From: Arenibacterium halophilum
Lineage (GTDB): Bacteria; Pseudomonadota; Alphaproteobacteria; Rhodobacterales; Rhodobacteraceae
Direction of reading: 5' to 3'
Assembly: GCF_005938225.1 (NCBI RefSeq)
Contig: NZ_VCPC01000001.1
Coordinates: forward strand, 496,001 to 560,000
DNA: 64,000 nucleotides
How positions within the stretch are numbered: position 1 is the stretch's first letter; each line of letters opens with the position of its first letter. The position numbers and the translations under genes were made by a program. The notes under the pieces were generated by a model, which saw nothing but the letters and a program-made list of their open reading frames with translations, searched no databases and was not told the origin of the DNA. Positions 1 to 12,122 of the stretch are shown here, one piece after another.

Positions 1-1576
<1,576 letters not shown>

Positions 1577-1594
1577 CGCGAGCGACACCACATG

Positions 1595-1632
1595 AAAAAG
1601 GCCCGCGCCGAACCCCGGCTGCGGGCCTTTTT
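1595..1632. terminator. Bidirectional rho-independent terminator
   Basis: AAAAAGGCCCGC and GCGGGCCTTTTT form a perfect stem around a 14-base loop. T-runs flank the stem on both strands, so it can end aatA from the left and the VPLPA-CTERM gene from the right. Confidence 0.9.
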
Positions 1633-1650
1633 GCCAGCGGACCAGCTTTA

Positions 1651-2091
1651 TCAGCCGCGCTTATTCCGCCTGGCTGCCACAAGGGCGCCAACGCCGCCCA
1701 GAAGCAAAAGGCCAGACGCCGGCAAGGGCACCTGCGCCGACAGATTGCGCACCTCATAGGTATAGTCTTGATCGTCGGAGATTGCCCGTGCGGCAGCTAG
1801 GGTCGAATCCTGAAAAATCCAGATGCTGTCAGGACTGCTGGTCAGCCCAGCAATCGATTTCACACGCGTCAAGACCGTCAAGGAGTAACCACTCAACGTA
1901 CGTTGTGGCCCGGAAAAGCTCAGCAGTTCATCGAGACTGAACAATTGATTGTTGTCATTGTCCTGGTAGGTCAATGAAAAATTGTCGATCGATGCGACCT
2001 GCGAGGTGGCCGTGAGCTCATAGACCGTTGCCGCCGACGCCGTTGATGCCGCGAATAGCCCCGCAGCCAATACACAAAGTCCAAGTTTCAT
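1651..2091 (-). CDS. VPLPA-CTERM sorting-domain protein
   Basis: A 146-residue exported protein. It has an N-terminal signal peptide (hydrophobic residues 4-20 ending in ASA) and a Ser/Asp/Asn-rich middle. The C-terminal tripartite sorting signal is VPLPASG at about residue 122, then a hydrophobic helix, then RRNKRG. The VPLPA-CTERM class is known from Rhodobacterales, where a dedicated exosortase is thought to process it at the membrane. No exosortase gene is in this window. The middle matches no function I recognise. The start has GGGGGAAG directly upstream. The gene shares the terminator at 1595-1632 with aatA. Confidence 0.85.
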   Translation of the reverse strand: MKLGLCVLAAGLFAASTASAATVYELTATSQVASIDNFSLTYQDNDNNQLFSLDELLSFSGPQRTLSGYSLTVLTRVKSIAGLTSSPDSIWIFQDSTLAAARAISDDQDYTYEVRNLSAQVPLPASGLLLLGGVGALVAARRNKRG

Positions 2092-2287
2092 TCTTCCCCC
2101 TTAAATGTTTGGTATTATCGTTCAAAAGGTGAAGGGATATGCATCGCCTGTCAAGGAAACCGCGATGCGCCTTCAGCAGTGTCGGTACGGCCAGATGGCT
2201 CTTGCTGCGCCTCTGGTCTCGTGCGGAAAGGGCTGGTACGTCTTGGCCGTGCGCCAAACCCACTGCGCCGGGCAAAAGCGAGGTTCC

Positions 2288-2692
2288 ATGTCAGCAGACC
2301 TTCCCGAGTATTACTTTCGCGTCCGTGAAAACGGCGCCGTTGTGTTTCGCATCGACACGGAAAACCGCCAGCGCCGGATCGAGATGGACCAGATCGCCGT
2401 GATCAACATCCGCAACGGCGAGGTGAAGCCGCATGGCGACCGGGCGCTTACCGCCGCCGACACGGCCGAGATCGAGGCCTGGATGGAGGCGCGCCACGCC
2501 ACGCTGGCCGCGCGCGATATCGACGATATCTTTCGCGCCATCGACCACATGAACCTGACGACGCAATGGGCGCAGTCCCGCGCCAGCGACGACCAGCTTG
2601 AGGCGGTGACCGATACGCTGCTGATGGCGATGCACGATCTGCGCACGGTGCTGGTGCGCAAGAAAGCGGACCGTCTGACGGGGCGCGACTAG
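2288..2692 (+). CDS. Conserved hypothetical protein
   Basis: A 134-residue soluble, highly charged protein without signal peptide or membrane segment. I do not recognise the family. The ATG at 2288 follows GCGAGG and begins MSADLPEYYFRVRENG; the reading frame extends further upstream but without a ribosome binding site. The first 50 residues look beta-rich (YYFRVRENGAVVFRID) and the remainder helical. Its TAG stop overlaps the stop of the convergent MATE gene by four bases, so neither gene has room for its own terminator. Confidence 0.75.
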   Translation: MSADLPEYYFRVRENGAVVFRIDTENRQRRIEMDQIAVINIRNGEVKPHGDRALTAADTAEIEAWMEARHATLAARDIDDIFRAIDHMNLTTQWAQSRASDDQLEAVTDTLLMAMHDLRTVLVRKKADRLTGRD

Positions 2693-4053
2693 GCCGCCAC
2701 CGCGACCGGGCGGACCACGTTGCGCCGCCAGAAGCGCAGCATCAAGAAGACGCCCGCGCAGGCCAGCCCCGCGACCAGCCCCAGCCAGACGCCCACTCCG
2801 CCCCATCCCAGCACGAAACCCAGCACGTAACAGGCCGGAATCCCGATGGCCCAATAGGCGACGACGGCGACGAACATCGGCACGGTGGTGTCCTGCACCC
2901 CGCGCAGCAAACCCAGCGCCACCGCCTGCGCGCCATCGACCAGTTGAAACAACGCGGCCAGCGCCAGAAGCGTGGTGCCGATGGCAAGGATCGCGCCGCG
3001 CTGCGGGTCGTCGCCATCCATAAAGACGGAAATCAGCGGCTCGGGCACGGTGATGAAGGCGACGCTGGTCAGCGCGGCAAAGGCCAGCGACAACAGCGAC
3101 ACCATCGCCGCCCCGCGCGCCAGATGCGCCCGGTCGCCCCGCCCCAACGCATTGCCCGCGCGGATGGTGGCCACGTTGCCCAGCCCCATGTGAATCATGA
3201 ACGTCCCGCTGGCGATGGTGATGACGATGCCATGCGCGGCCAGCGGCACGGTACCCAGCCAGCCCATCATGATCGCAGACATGGCGAACAGGCTGATCTC
3301 GGCCACGGTGGTCAGCCCGATTGGCACGCCAAGGCGGAACACCCGCGCCATCATCTCGGGCTCGGGGCGCCAGAGGCGGCGGAACAGGTCGTGTTCGGGC
3401 AGCACCCGCAGCACATAAATCACCACCGCCACCAGCGCGACCGTCTGGGTGCAGACCGAGGCAATGGCCGCACCCTGCAAGCCAAGCTCGGGCGCGCCCC
3501 AATTGCCGAAGATCAGCGCGTAGTTTGCCAGCGCGTTGGTGATCGCGGCCAGCACCGTGATCCACAGCACCACCTGCGTGCGCTCCTGCGCGGCGAGGTA
3601 GGATTTCAGCACCATCACCAGCAGCGCCGGGATCAGCCCCAGCCCGGCCACACGCAGGTAGCGCGCCGCGTCATCCGCCACGCTTTCGACCTGCCCCAGC
3701 AGGCCAAGGATCGGCGCAGACCACCACATCAGCGGCATGATGATCAGCGCGTACAGCACGCTCAGCCACAGCCCCATGCGCGTGCTGCGCCGCACCGCGC
3801 GGTCGTCGCCCAGCGCCAGACCATGCGCCACCAGCGGCATCACCGCCATGGCAAAGCCCGAGCCGAGCATGAAAAACACGAAGAAATAGCTGTGCGCCAG
3901 CGTGATCCCCGCCAGCGCGTCCACCCCGTACCAGCCCAGCATCACGGTGTCCGTCAGCCCAATCGCAAACTGCGCCAGATGCCCGCCAATCAGCGGCAGC
4001 CCCAGCACAAGGATCGCCCTTGCGTGGCCCGTATGCGTCATCAAACTGCTCAT
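2689..4053 (-). CDS. MATE-family multidrug/sodium efflux protein (NorM-like)
   Basis: Inner-membrane antiporter that exports cationic compounds using a Na+ or H+ gradient. The product of about 454 residues has the 12 hydrophobic segments of the MATE fold in two repeats: GHLAQFAIGLTDTVMLG at the start of the first, and VPIGLTTVAEISLFAMSAIMMG at the start of the second. I chose the ATG at 4053 (MSSLMTHTGHARAI); ATGs at 4041 and 4089 are possible and none has a strong ribosome binding site. It is convergent with the 2288 gene (stops overlap) and divergent from the 4255 hydrolase. Substrates cannot be predicted. Confidence 0.9.
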   Translation of the reverse strand: MSSLMTHTGHARAILVLGLPLIGGHLAQFAIGLTDTVMLGWYGVDALAGITLAHSYFFVFFMLGSGFAMAVMPLVAHGLALGDDRAVRRSTRMGLWLSVLYALIIMPLMWWSAPILGLLGQVESVADDAARYLRVAGLGLIPALLVMVLKSYLAAQERTQVVLWITVLAAITNALANYALIFGNWGAPELGLQGAAIASVCTQTVALVAVVIYVLRVLPEHDLFRRLWRPEPEMMARVFRLGVPIGLTTVAEISLFAMSAIMMGWLGTVPLAAHGIVITIASGTFMIHMGLGNVATIRAGNALGRGDRAHLARGAAMVSLLSLAFAALTSVAFITVPEPLISVFMDGDDPQRGAILAIGTTLLALAALFQLVDGAQAVALGLLRGVQDTTVPMFVAVVAYWAIGIPACYVLGFVLGWGGVGVWLGLVAGLACAGVFLMLRFWRRNVVRPVAVAA

Positions 4054-4254
4054 TTTCCGAGCAGTAGGAGGAAGCCTGCCTCCGGGCAAGAGGCTTTGAC
4101 CGGCGCTGGGCTGAATGGCGCGCGCAGGTGGTTGTGCGGAAATACAAGGCTCGTAGCGGCAAAGTTAACGCAACGCACAACGGTTAATCAAAACTGGCAA
4201 AACCGCCGCCCCCGGGGTTAGGGTGGCCCTATCATTCAGGAGGAGACCCGCATC

Positions 4255-5550
4255 ATGCGTCCGACCGCAACCGCTCTTGCCCTGGGGCTTGGGCTGACCG
4301 CCGCTGCCCAACCCACGCTTGCCGAAAACCGGATCGACCGTATCCGCCCCGATGCGCCTGCGTTGGCCCATTACGGCGCATGGCCCATCGGCGTGCGCAC
4401 GATGCAGTTCACCCATGCCGACCAGATCGACATTCTGAACACCACCGCCGACAGCGAACCGCGCTATGACCGCGAGCTGACGGTCGAGGTCTGGTATCCG
4501 GCGGCCGAGGGCACCGAGCAAGGCGGCACATATACCGCTTTCTTGCGGGACGGCGTGCAAGAAGTCACCTTGCACGGCCGCGCCGCACGCGATGCGGAAC
4601 CGACCACGGGCGAAACCTTCCCGCTGATCGTGATCAGCCACGGCTATCCGGGCAACCGGTTCCTGATGTCGCACCTGGGCGAGAACCTCGCCTCGAAGGG
4701 CTATGTCACCGTGTCGGTCGATCACCGCGACAGCACCTATTCGGATCAGGGCGCGTTTGGGTCGACCCTGCTGAACCGCCCGCTGGACCAGCGCTTCGTG
4801 ATCGACCAGATGGCCGCGCTGGACGGCCCGCTGGGCGCGATTGTCGACGCCGACACCACCGGCGTCATCGGCTATTCGATGGGCGGCTACGGCGCGCTGA
4901 TCTTTGGCGGCGCGGGTGTCACGCTGGCCAGCACCGGATACGCCTGGGGCACGCCCAACGGGCTGCTGGAGCGTCACCTTGCCGGTTCGGACACCCTGGC
5001 CGAGCTGGTGGACGACCGGGTCAAGGCGATCATCTCGATCGGGCCCTGGGGCATGAACACCGGTTTCTGGGATGCCGAAGGGCTGGCTGGCTTTGAAAAG
5101 CCACTGATGCTGATGGCAGGCAGCGTGGATGACGTGTCGAAATATGATGCGATCCGGGGCATTTTCGCGGGCACCAAGAACACGCGCCGCCACCTGCTGA
5201 CGTTCAACGGAGCGAACCACAACGCCGCCGCGCCGATGCCCGCGCCCGAGGAAAGCTGGGCGCCCTCGCCCTCGCTGGATTTCACGCCCTTCGAACATTA
5301 CGCCGATGCGGTCTGGGACACCAACCGCATGAACAACATCGCACAGCATTTCGCCACCGCCTTCATGGGGCTGCACCTGAAGGGCGAAACCGCAATGTCC
5401 GACTATCTTGACCTGATCGAAAACGCCGAGGATGGCGTCGTCGCCCAGGATGACGCGGGCAAGGAAACCGCCGAGCATACGCAATGGTCGGGCTTCCCTG
5501 CGCGAAGCGCCAAGGGTCTGCGGTTCGAAACACTCGACAAAGGCCAGTAA
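4255..5550 (+). CDS. Secreted alpha/beta hydrolase (dienelactone hydrolase/PAF-acetylhydrolase-like)
   Basis: A 431-residue exported hydrolase. A signal peptide of about 23 residues ends at LAEN. The core has VISHGYPGNRF (oxyanion region), the nucleophile elbow GYSMGGYG with Ser208, an acidic loop near LMLMAGSVDDVSKYD, and a candidate catalytic His in FNGANHNAAAP. This is the usual Ser-Asp-His order. Natural substrates are esters or lactones in general; the exact one is unknown. AGGAGG lies upstream of the start. The next hydrolase begins four bases after the stop, so the two are probably cotranscribed. Confidence 0.85.
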   Translation: MRPTATALALGLGLTAAAQPTLAENRIDRIRPDAPALAHYGAWPIGVRTMQFTHADQIDILNTTADSEPRYDRELTVEVWYPAAEGTEQGGTYTAFLRDGVQEVTLHGRAARDAEPTTGETFPLIVISHGYPGNRFLMSHLGENLASKGYVTVSVDHRDSTYSDQGAFGSTLLNRPLDQRFVIDQMAALDGPLGAIVDADTTGVIGYSMGGYGALIFGGAGVTLASTGYAWGTPNGLLERHLAGSDTLAELVDDRVKAIISIGPWGMNTGFWDAEGLAGFEKPLMLMAGSVDDVSKYDAIRGIFAGTKNTRRHLLTFNGANHNAAAPMPAPEESWAPSPSLDFTPFEHYADAVWDTNRMNNIAQHFATAFMGLHLKGETAMSDYLDLIENAEDGVVAQDDAGKETAEHTQWSGFPARSAKGLRFETLDKGQ

Positions 5551-5553
5551 CCC

Positions 5554-6435
5554 ATGCGCGAGGAAACGGTGCGCCTGAACGGCCAGCCATTTCACCTGCG
5601 CCGCTGGGGGGATGACAGCCTGCCCGTGCTGCTGATGCTGCACGGGTTTCCCGAATACGGCGGCGCCTGGGGTGATCTGGCCACGCGACTGGCGCACCGG
5701 TTTCACTGTGTCGCGCCGGATCAGCGCGGCTATGGCCAAAGCTGGGCGCCCGAGGACGTGGAAAACTATGGCGCGGCACAGCTGACCGGCGACATGGCGG
5801 CGCTGATCGACCACCTTGGCCGCGGCCCGGTGCATGTGATGGGCCACGACTGGGGCGCAGCGGTGGCCTATGGTCTGGCGATGTTCCGCCCCGATCTGGT
5901 GCAGCGACTGATCATTGCCAACGGCGTGCATCCGGTGCCGTTCCAGCGGGCCTTGGCCAAGGGCGGCGCGCAATGCGAAGCCTCGCAATACATCCGCTTC
6001 CTGCGGCGGCCCGACTCGCACGACATCCTGGCCGAGAACGACTTTGACAAGATGATGGCGCTGTTTTCGGCCAAGATGGATCTGTCATGGCTGGCAGGCG
6101 ATCTGGCCCGCACCTACAAGGACGAATGGGCGCGCGGCGGGCGGCTGAAGACCATGATCCACTGGTATCGTGCCTCGCCGTTGATTGTGGGCGAACCGGG
6201 CGTGGTGCTGGACGATCTGCCGCCCCTGCCGCTGGACAAGTTGCATGTGCGCTGTCCGCACCTGCTGATCTGGGGCGACGGCGATACCGCGTTGTTGCCG
6301 GAAACCACCGAGGGGCTGGAGGAATTCGCCGCCGACCTGACCCGCGTCGACATTCCCGGCGCCGATCACTGGCTGATCCACCAGCAGCCCGACGCGGTGG
6401 CCCGCGCCGTGCTGGACTGGCTGCCCGATCGCTGA
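5554..6435 (+). CDS. Epoxide hydrolase/haloalkane dehalogenase-type alpha/beta hydrolase
   Basis: A 293-residue cytosolic hydrolase. HGFPEYGGAW supplies the oxyanion hole. The nucleophile elbow is GHDWGA, with Asp99 rather than Ser, which marks the epoxide hydrolase/dehalogenase branch. The charge-relay acid is likely in WGDGD (Asp244) and the catalytic His is in GADHW (His272). The HGFPE motif favours epoxide hydrolase over dehalogenase. It lies four bases after a secreted Ser-type hydrolase gene. Substrate is unknown. Confidence 0.85.
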   Translation: MREETVRLNGQPFHLRRWGDDSLPVLLMLHGFPEYGGAWGDLATRLAHRFHCVAPDQRGYGQSWAPEDVENYGAAQLTGDMAALIDHLGRGPVHVMGHDWGAAVAYGLAMFRPDLVQRLIIANGVHPVPFQRALAKGGAQCEASQYIRFLRRPDSHDILAENDFDKMMALFSAKMDLSWLAGDLARTYKDEWARGGRLKTMIHWYRASPLIVGEPGVVLDDLPPLPLDKLHVRCPHLLIWGDGDTALLPETTEGLEEFAADLTRVDIPGADHWLIHQQPDAVARAVLDWLPDR

Positions 6436-6473
6436 CCAGCCCCCTGCCCCGGTGACCTTTGTGTAACCCTGCA

Positions 6474-6504
6474 GCCCGCCACGCTCTTCCCCCCGCTGGC
6501 GGGC
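6474..6504. other. Perfect inverted repeat (GCCCGCCA ... TGGCGGGC)
   Basis: Eight-base arms separated by 15 bases lie between the 5554 hydrolase and parE. There is no T-run on the plus strand, so it is not a typical intrinsic terminator. It could be a weak terminator or a leader hairpin for parE. Confidence 0.4.
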
Positions 6505-6544
6505 TCTGCCATACTGGCCTCCAATCAACAAACAGAGCAGCGGC

Positions 6545-8497
<1,953 letters not shown>

Positions 8498-8501
8498 CGA
8501 A

Positions 8502-8528
8502 AAACGCGGGGCACCAGACCCCGCGTTC
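8502..8528. terminator. Rho-independent terminator after parE
   Basis: ACGCGGGG and CCCCGCGT form a stem with a seven-base loop. It is preceded by AAAA and followed by a short T/C run. It lies between the convergent parE and csbD-like genes and may serve both. Confidence 0.75.
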
Positions 8529-8548
8529 TCTATTCAGGTGCTGTCAGG

Positions 8549-8746
8549 TTACAGCCGGTGTTCCCACTCGGCCACTTCCTTTTCAGCCACGTCGCGGGCC
8601 TTGCCGTAACGCTCCTGCACTAGGCCGACCAGCTGCTCGCGGTTGCCCTTGGCTTGCTGAAGTTCGTCGTCGGTCAGCTTGCCCCACTGCTCGCGGGCGC
8701 TGCCTTTGACTTGTTCCCATTTGCCTTCGATCTGGTCCCAGTTCAT
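8549..8746 (-). CDS. CsbD-like general stress protein
   Basis: A 65-residue hydrophilic, largely helical protein beginning MNWDQIEGKWEQ, which is the CsbD family hallmark, followed by KGSAREQWGKLTDDEL. Members are abundant, stress-induced small proteins of unknown molecular function (the Bacillus gene is SigB-controlled). GGAG lies seven bases before the ATG. The reading frame extends upstream but only the part from 8746 resembles the family. The long upstream region carries a candidate operator at 8905-8930. Confidence 0.85.
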   Translation of the reverse strand: MNWDQIEGKWEQVKGSAREQWGKLTDDELQQAKGNREQLVGLVQERYGKARDVAEKEVAEWEHRL

Positions 8747-9062
8747 TGGTCCACTCCATTCATGTTGCGTCAGCCAATCAACGCGCCAATGCCGCCCGAG
8801 TTCCTGATGCGCACATCGGCTCGGGTTTCCATACAGGCAACAATCCGCTGTAGCGGCCGCCCACAGCGCCAATCCGGAATTTGTGCCGGGGCGCCGCCTC
8901 CAAGTTCAACACGGCCAACAATGTGTTGAAATCATGGCAATTTAGTGACGAGACTTGTTAAGCAGCCCGGCGAAACGACCAAGAAGTGGCAGAAATTACT
9001 AAAGTATTCATCGCCCCGCCCTATACTTCATGGCGTGTTTGAAAGTTTGTTCAGGTTCTTCT
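8747..9062. other. Intergenic region between divergent genes, no gene seen
   Basis: About 316 bases without a supported gene. It contains a perfect palindrome (8905-8930) and a TATACT hexamer at 9022-9027 that could be the -10 box for the gene at 9063. I found no convincing -35 box. Confidence 0.5.
8905..8930. promoter_or_regulatory. Operator-like palindrome TTCAACAC-N10-GTGTTGAA
   Basis: Perfect eight-base arms with a ten-base spacer lie between the divergent csbD-like gene (start 8746) and the secreted-protein gene (start 9063). The arm length and spacing suit a dimeric repressor or activator. There is no T-run, so it is not a terminator. The regulator is unknown. Confidence 0.45.
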
Positions 9063-9647
9063 ATGTCACGGTCCGTGTTCACAGCCCTCTGCGTTCTGTC
9101 TCTTGTGGCCACACCTGTTCATGCCGAGCCGCAGCGCTGGGCGTTGTCCGATCCCTGGAACATCAGCTTCTACCCGGCAACACAGGGTTGCCTCGCCTAC
9201 GCAACCTTCGACGGAACGGGAATCTTCATCGGTTTCGATACGCTTGAGGACGTCCCTGCGCTTGATATTACCCTGCTCGACAGCCGCTGGCAGTCTATCG
9301 AAAGCGGCAGCAGTTACCCGGTCTCGCTGACCTTCGGCAACAATGCGCCCTGGGTGCTGGAGATGACCGGTGTCCACATGGATGGTGCGCCGGGTCTGCA
9401 CATCCTGATCGACGCGACCATGGACAGGTCCGCCACGTTCATCGAAGAATTTCAAAGCGAAATGAAGATGCGATGGAGCTATGCGGACACCACGTTGGGC
9501 GAATTCACCCTGCAAGGATCGCGACAGGCGTTTCAGCAGGTCGTCGCCTGCCAAACCGCCCATGCCGAGACGATTGCCGCGCCGTCCAGCGGCCTGCCCG
9601 CCAACGCCGAAACCGTCAGCACCTCTGTTTCCGCCGGGACCGACTGA
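9063..9647 (+). CDS. Secreted hypothetical protein
   Basis: A 194-residue exported protein with a signal peptide (residues about 1-21, ending VHAEPQ). The mature part contains YPATQGCLAYATFDGTG and QQVVACQTAH, so two conserved-looking cysteines could form one disulfide. The C-terminal 25 residues are Ala/Ser/Thr-rich and low complexity. I recognise no family or catalytic motif. I chose the ATG at 9063 because the signal peptide begins there; an ATG at 9030 would add 11 residues before it. Confidence 0.7.
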   Translation: MSRSVFTALCVLSLVATPVHAEPQRWALSDPWNISFYPATQGCLAYATFDGTGIFIGFDTLEDVPALDITLLDSRWQSIESGSSYPVSLTFGNNAPWVLEMTGVHMDGAPGLHILIDATMDRSATFIEEFQSEMKMRWSYADTTLGEFTLQGSRQAFQQVVACQTAHAETIAAPSSGLPANAETVSTSVSAGTD

Positions 9648-9703
9648 CGCACACAGCATAATTGGCGGCTGACAGCGCGCGGACCTGCCGCTAGGGTCGC
9701 CAC

Positions 9704-10108
9704 ATGACACCTGCGCAGCTGCAAGACATACTGGATCAGAACTTTGCCGAATGGGTGCGCGCGCTTGACATGCGCGTCATCTCGGCCAACCCAGACCTAA
9801 CAGTCGTCGACATGCAGAACGGCCCCGCACTGCGCCGGGTCGGCGGCATTGTCTCGGGCCAAGCCCTGGCCGCGCTGGCAGACACCGCCATGGTCCTTGC
9901 CGCGATCGCCAACGCGGGTGAAATGCGCCTGTTCGCCACCACCGATCTGCACACCCAATTCCTGCGCCCCGGCGTAGCCCCGGTGATCCGCTGCAATGCG
10001 CGCATCATCCGTGCGGGCAAGGCGCTGGTCTTTGTGCGGGCCGATATGACAGACGGCGAAGACGGCAAACCTGTCGCCACCGCGATGGCCAGCTTTTACG
10101 CCACCTGA
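9704..10108 (+). CDS. PaaI-like hotdog thioesterase
   Basis: A 134-residue hotdog-fold protein, predicted to hydrolyse acyl-CoA thioesters in the cytosol. The segment GGIVSGQALAALADTAM matches the central hotdog helix. In this family an acidic residue on that helix (here the Asp of LADTAM) acts in hydrolysis. The C-terminal strands include HTQFLRPGVAPVIRCNARIIRAGKALVFVRADM. The acyl group is not predictable. A copy of the interspersed palindromic repeat follows directly after the stop. Confidence 0.85.
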   Translation: MTPAQLQDILDQNFAEWVRALDMRVISANPDLTVVDMQNGPALRRVGGIVSGQALAALADTAMVLAAIANAGEMRLFATTDLHTQFLRPGVAPVIRCNARIIRAGKALVFVRADMTDGEDGKPVATAMASFYAT

Positions 10109-10109
10109 C

Positions 10110-10240
10110 CGCGCGTGCCGCGCGGTGCCTCCGGCGGGGATATTTGTCCCCCAAAGAAAACAAGACACACTATTCCTCTTTGGGGGGTAAATATCCCGGG
10201 GGAGTCGCCCGGCACGGGCGGCGGGGGCAGCGCCCCCGAT
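10110..10240 (+). repeat. Interspersed palindromic repeat, copy 1 (full)
   Basis: Left half has GCCTCCGGCGGGGATATTTG then CCCCCAAAGA. Right half has TCTTTGGGGGG then AAATATCCCGGGGGAGTC and a GGGGGCAGCGCCCCC hairpin. The left half and the start of the right half are inverted copies of each other around about 20 bases. It lies between the codirectional genes at 9704 and 10294. Confidence 0.8.
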
Positions 10241-10293
10241 TTGCCGCCATTTCTGCGCTGTTCACCGCGCTGACCCCGGGATAACGTCGCGCC

Positions 10294-10986
10294 ATGATCT
10301 TACGCTTGCTTGTCATATTGCTGCCCGTTCTGCTGCTTGCCTGCGGGCGCCCCCTGACCGAATCCGAACAGGCCTTTGCCCGGTCAATGCTGGGTGACGA
10401 ACTGGCGGCGCAACGGGTGCGGCTGGTCGATGGCGCACCCGTGGCCGCCGTAACCTTCCGACGCAAGGCCCGTCCGCGCGTCACCTGCCGCGAACGCATC
10501 CTGCCCCCTGCGACAGAGGCGATTGTCACGGCGAAACCCGCCGCCGTGACGCTGTTCAACACGGTGTTCTTCGACAAGGCATGGTATGCCGACAACTACA
10601 TGAACACCTACCCCGAACGCATCAGCCTGAGTGCGGCGATGTTGCTGGCGCACGAGTTGACCCATGTCTGGCAATGGCAGAACCGTTCCAAGACCGGGTA
10701 CAGCCCGCTGCGCGCCGCCGCCGAGCACGGCGCGAGTGACGATCCCTACCTGTTCGAACTGGACGCGAAGCCCGATTTCCTGAGCTACGCCTATGAACAG
10801 CAGGGCGCGATTGTCGAGGAATACGTCTGCTGTCGCGCGCTTGATCCGGGCGCTGCCCGCACCCGGCGGCTGCACGATATGCTGAAAGCCGCCTTTCCGG
10901 TGTCGGACCTGCCGCGAGATGGCAAGCGGGAAAGCGGCGTGTACCTGCCTTGGGACAAAGCCGAGATCAAGAATATCTGCGCGTGA
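10294..10986 (+). CDS. Lipoprotein with HELTH zincin-like motif
   Basis: A 230-residue predicted lipoprotein. The signal sequence ends in the lipobox LLLAC (Cys17). AHELTHVWQWQ supplies a possible zinc motif (His120, His124), and a later segment has EEYVCCRALD with an acidic pair that might be a third ligand. This resembles zinc-dependent peptidase-like proteins such as the DUF4157 group, but I cannot place it in a characterised family. Several cysteines (RVTCRE, EYVCC, NICA) may pair in the periplasm. The YdcZ-like gene follows after 16 bases. Confidence 0.7.
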   Translation: MILRLLVILLPVLLLACGRPLTESEQAFARSMLGDELAAQRVRLVDGAPVAAVTFRRKARPRVTCRERILPPATEAIVTAKPAAVTLFNTVFFDKAWYADNYMNTYPERISLSAAMLLAHELTHVWQWQNRSKTGYSPLRAAAEHGASDDPYLFELDAKPDFLSYAYEQQGAIVEEYVCCRALDPGAARTRRLHDMLKAAFPVSDLPRDGKRESGVYLPWDKAEIKNICA

Positions 10987-11002
10987 GGCGAAAGGGCGGC
11001 CG

Positions 11003-11437
11003 ATGGGCATCTATGCATTCACCATGTTGCTGGCCGGGGTCGGCATTCCGCTGATGGCGGCCCTGAACGCCGCGCTGGGGCGGCACATGGCCTCGCCCGC
11101 CGCCGCGGCGGCCGTGCTCTTCGCATCGGCCATGGTGATCGGGTTGGTCGCGGTGGCGATCACCGGCCCCGGTGCTCTCATCCGGGTGGCAACGGCTCCC
11201 CGACATCTGTTGCTGGGCGGGGCACTGGTGGCGTTCTACGTGCTGTCAGTGACTTATATCGCGCCGCATTTCGGAGTCGGCAACGCGGTGTTCTGCGTGC
11301 TGATCGGCCAGTTGATCAGTGCCGCCGCCATCGACCATTTCGGCCTGTTCGGCGCGCCGGTCACGCCGGTTTCGGCCATGCGCGGGCTGGGGCTGGCGCT
11401 GATGGGCGCAGGCACCTGGGTTACGCTGCGGGGCTGA
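11003..11437 (+). CDS. YdcZ-like (DUF606) small membrane protein
   Basis: A 144-residue membrane protein with four to five hydrophobic helices (for example [24 protein letters not shown] and [24 protein letters not shown]). This matches the DUF606/YdcZ half-size drug/metabolite-type transporters. The NAxLG motif in helix 1 and the GVGNAVFxxxxGQL motif are typical. Such proteins usually work as homo- or heterodimers; the substrate is unknown. The start has AAAGGGCGG upstream. The 3' end overlaps the convergent lolD by 17 bases. Confidence 0.85.
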   Translation: MGIYAFTMLLAGVGIPLMAALNAALGRHMASPAAAAAVLFASAMVIGLVAVAITGPGALIRVATAPRHLLLGGALVAFYVLSVTYIAPHFGVGNAVFCVLIGQLISAAAIDHFGLFGAPVTPVSAMRGLGLALMGAGTWVTLRG

Positions 11438-12122
11438 ACGGCCCGTCGCGCAGCTGACCCTCGGCCAGGTGAATCACCCGGTCCATCCGCGCGGCCAGCG
11501 CCGGGTTATGCGTGGCGACCAGCGCCGCCATCCCGTTTTCGCGCACCAGCCGCATCAGCGCCTCGAACACCTGATCCGACGTCGCGGGGTCAAGGTTGCC
11601 CGTGGGCTCATCCGCCAGCAGAACGCCCGGCGCATTGGCCATGGCGCGGCAGAAGGCCACCCGCTGCTGTTCGCCCCCCGACAGCGCCGCCGGGCGGTGA
11701 CCTGCCCTGTGATCCACCCCCACCATCTTCAGAAGGGTCAGCGCGCGCGCCTCTGCTTCGGACCCGCGTACGCCATTGGCCCGTTGCGGCAGCACCACGT
11801 TTTCCACGGCCGAGAATTCGGGCAGCAGGTGGTGAAACTGATAGATGAAGCCAATGTCCTGCCGCCGCATCGCGGTGCGGGCGGCATCGCCTGCCGCGCT
11901 CATGTCGGTGCCGCCGACGACCACGCGGCCCGCATCGGCGGTATCCAGCAGCCCGGCGATATGCAGCAGCGTGGATTTCCCGGCGCCCGAGGGGGCGACC
12001 AGCGCCACCGCCTCGCCCTTTCGCAGGGTCAGCGAGGCGCCTTGCAGCACGCGCACCTCAGCCGGGGTGCCACGGTTGTAGCTTTTGCAGATACCGTCCA
12101 GCAGCAGCGCGGGATCACTCAT
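11421..12122 (-). CDS. lolD: Lipoprotein-releasing ABC transporter, ATP-binding subunit
   Basis: ATPase of the LolCDE complex, which extracts outer-membrane lipoproteins from the inner membrane and hands them to LolA. The 233 residues include Walker [10 protein letters not shown] (first Gly replaced by Ala, which I believe is common in alphaproteobacterial LolD), the Q-loop in [18 protein letters not shown], the signature [14 protein letters not shown], Walker B LLADEP and a switch His in [16 protein letters not shown] is characteristic of LolD over other MacB-type ATPases. It overlaps the lolC 3' end by eight bases. Confidence 0.93.
   Translation of the reverse strand: MSDPALLLDGICKSYNRGTPAEVRVLQGASLTLRKGEAVALVAPSGAGKSTLLHIAGLLDTADAGRVVVGGTDMSAAGDAARTAMRRQDIGFIYQFHHLLPEFSAVENVVLPQRANGVRGSEAEARALTLLKMVGVDHRAGHRPAALSGGEQQRVAFCRAMANAPGVLLADEPTGNLDPATSDQVFEALMRLVRENGMAALVATHNPALAARMDRVIHLAEGQLRDGPFSPAA

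Noticed and set aside
2944-4221. Plus-strand frame of 425 codons over the MATE gene
   Set aside because: Composition (Gln, His, Arg) and position opposite a clear 12-helix transporter mark it as a shadow frame.
11421-12122. Non-canonical Walker A (APSGAGKST) in LolD as a defect
   Set aside because: The lysine and following residues are intact, and the Ala variant is, as I recall, usual in alphaproteobacterial LolD.
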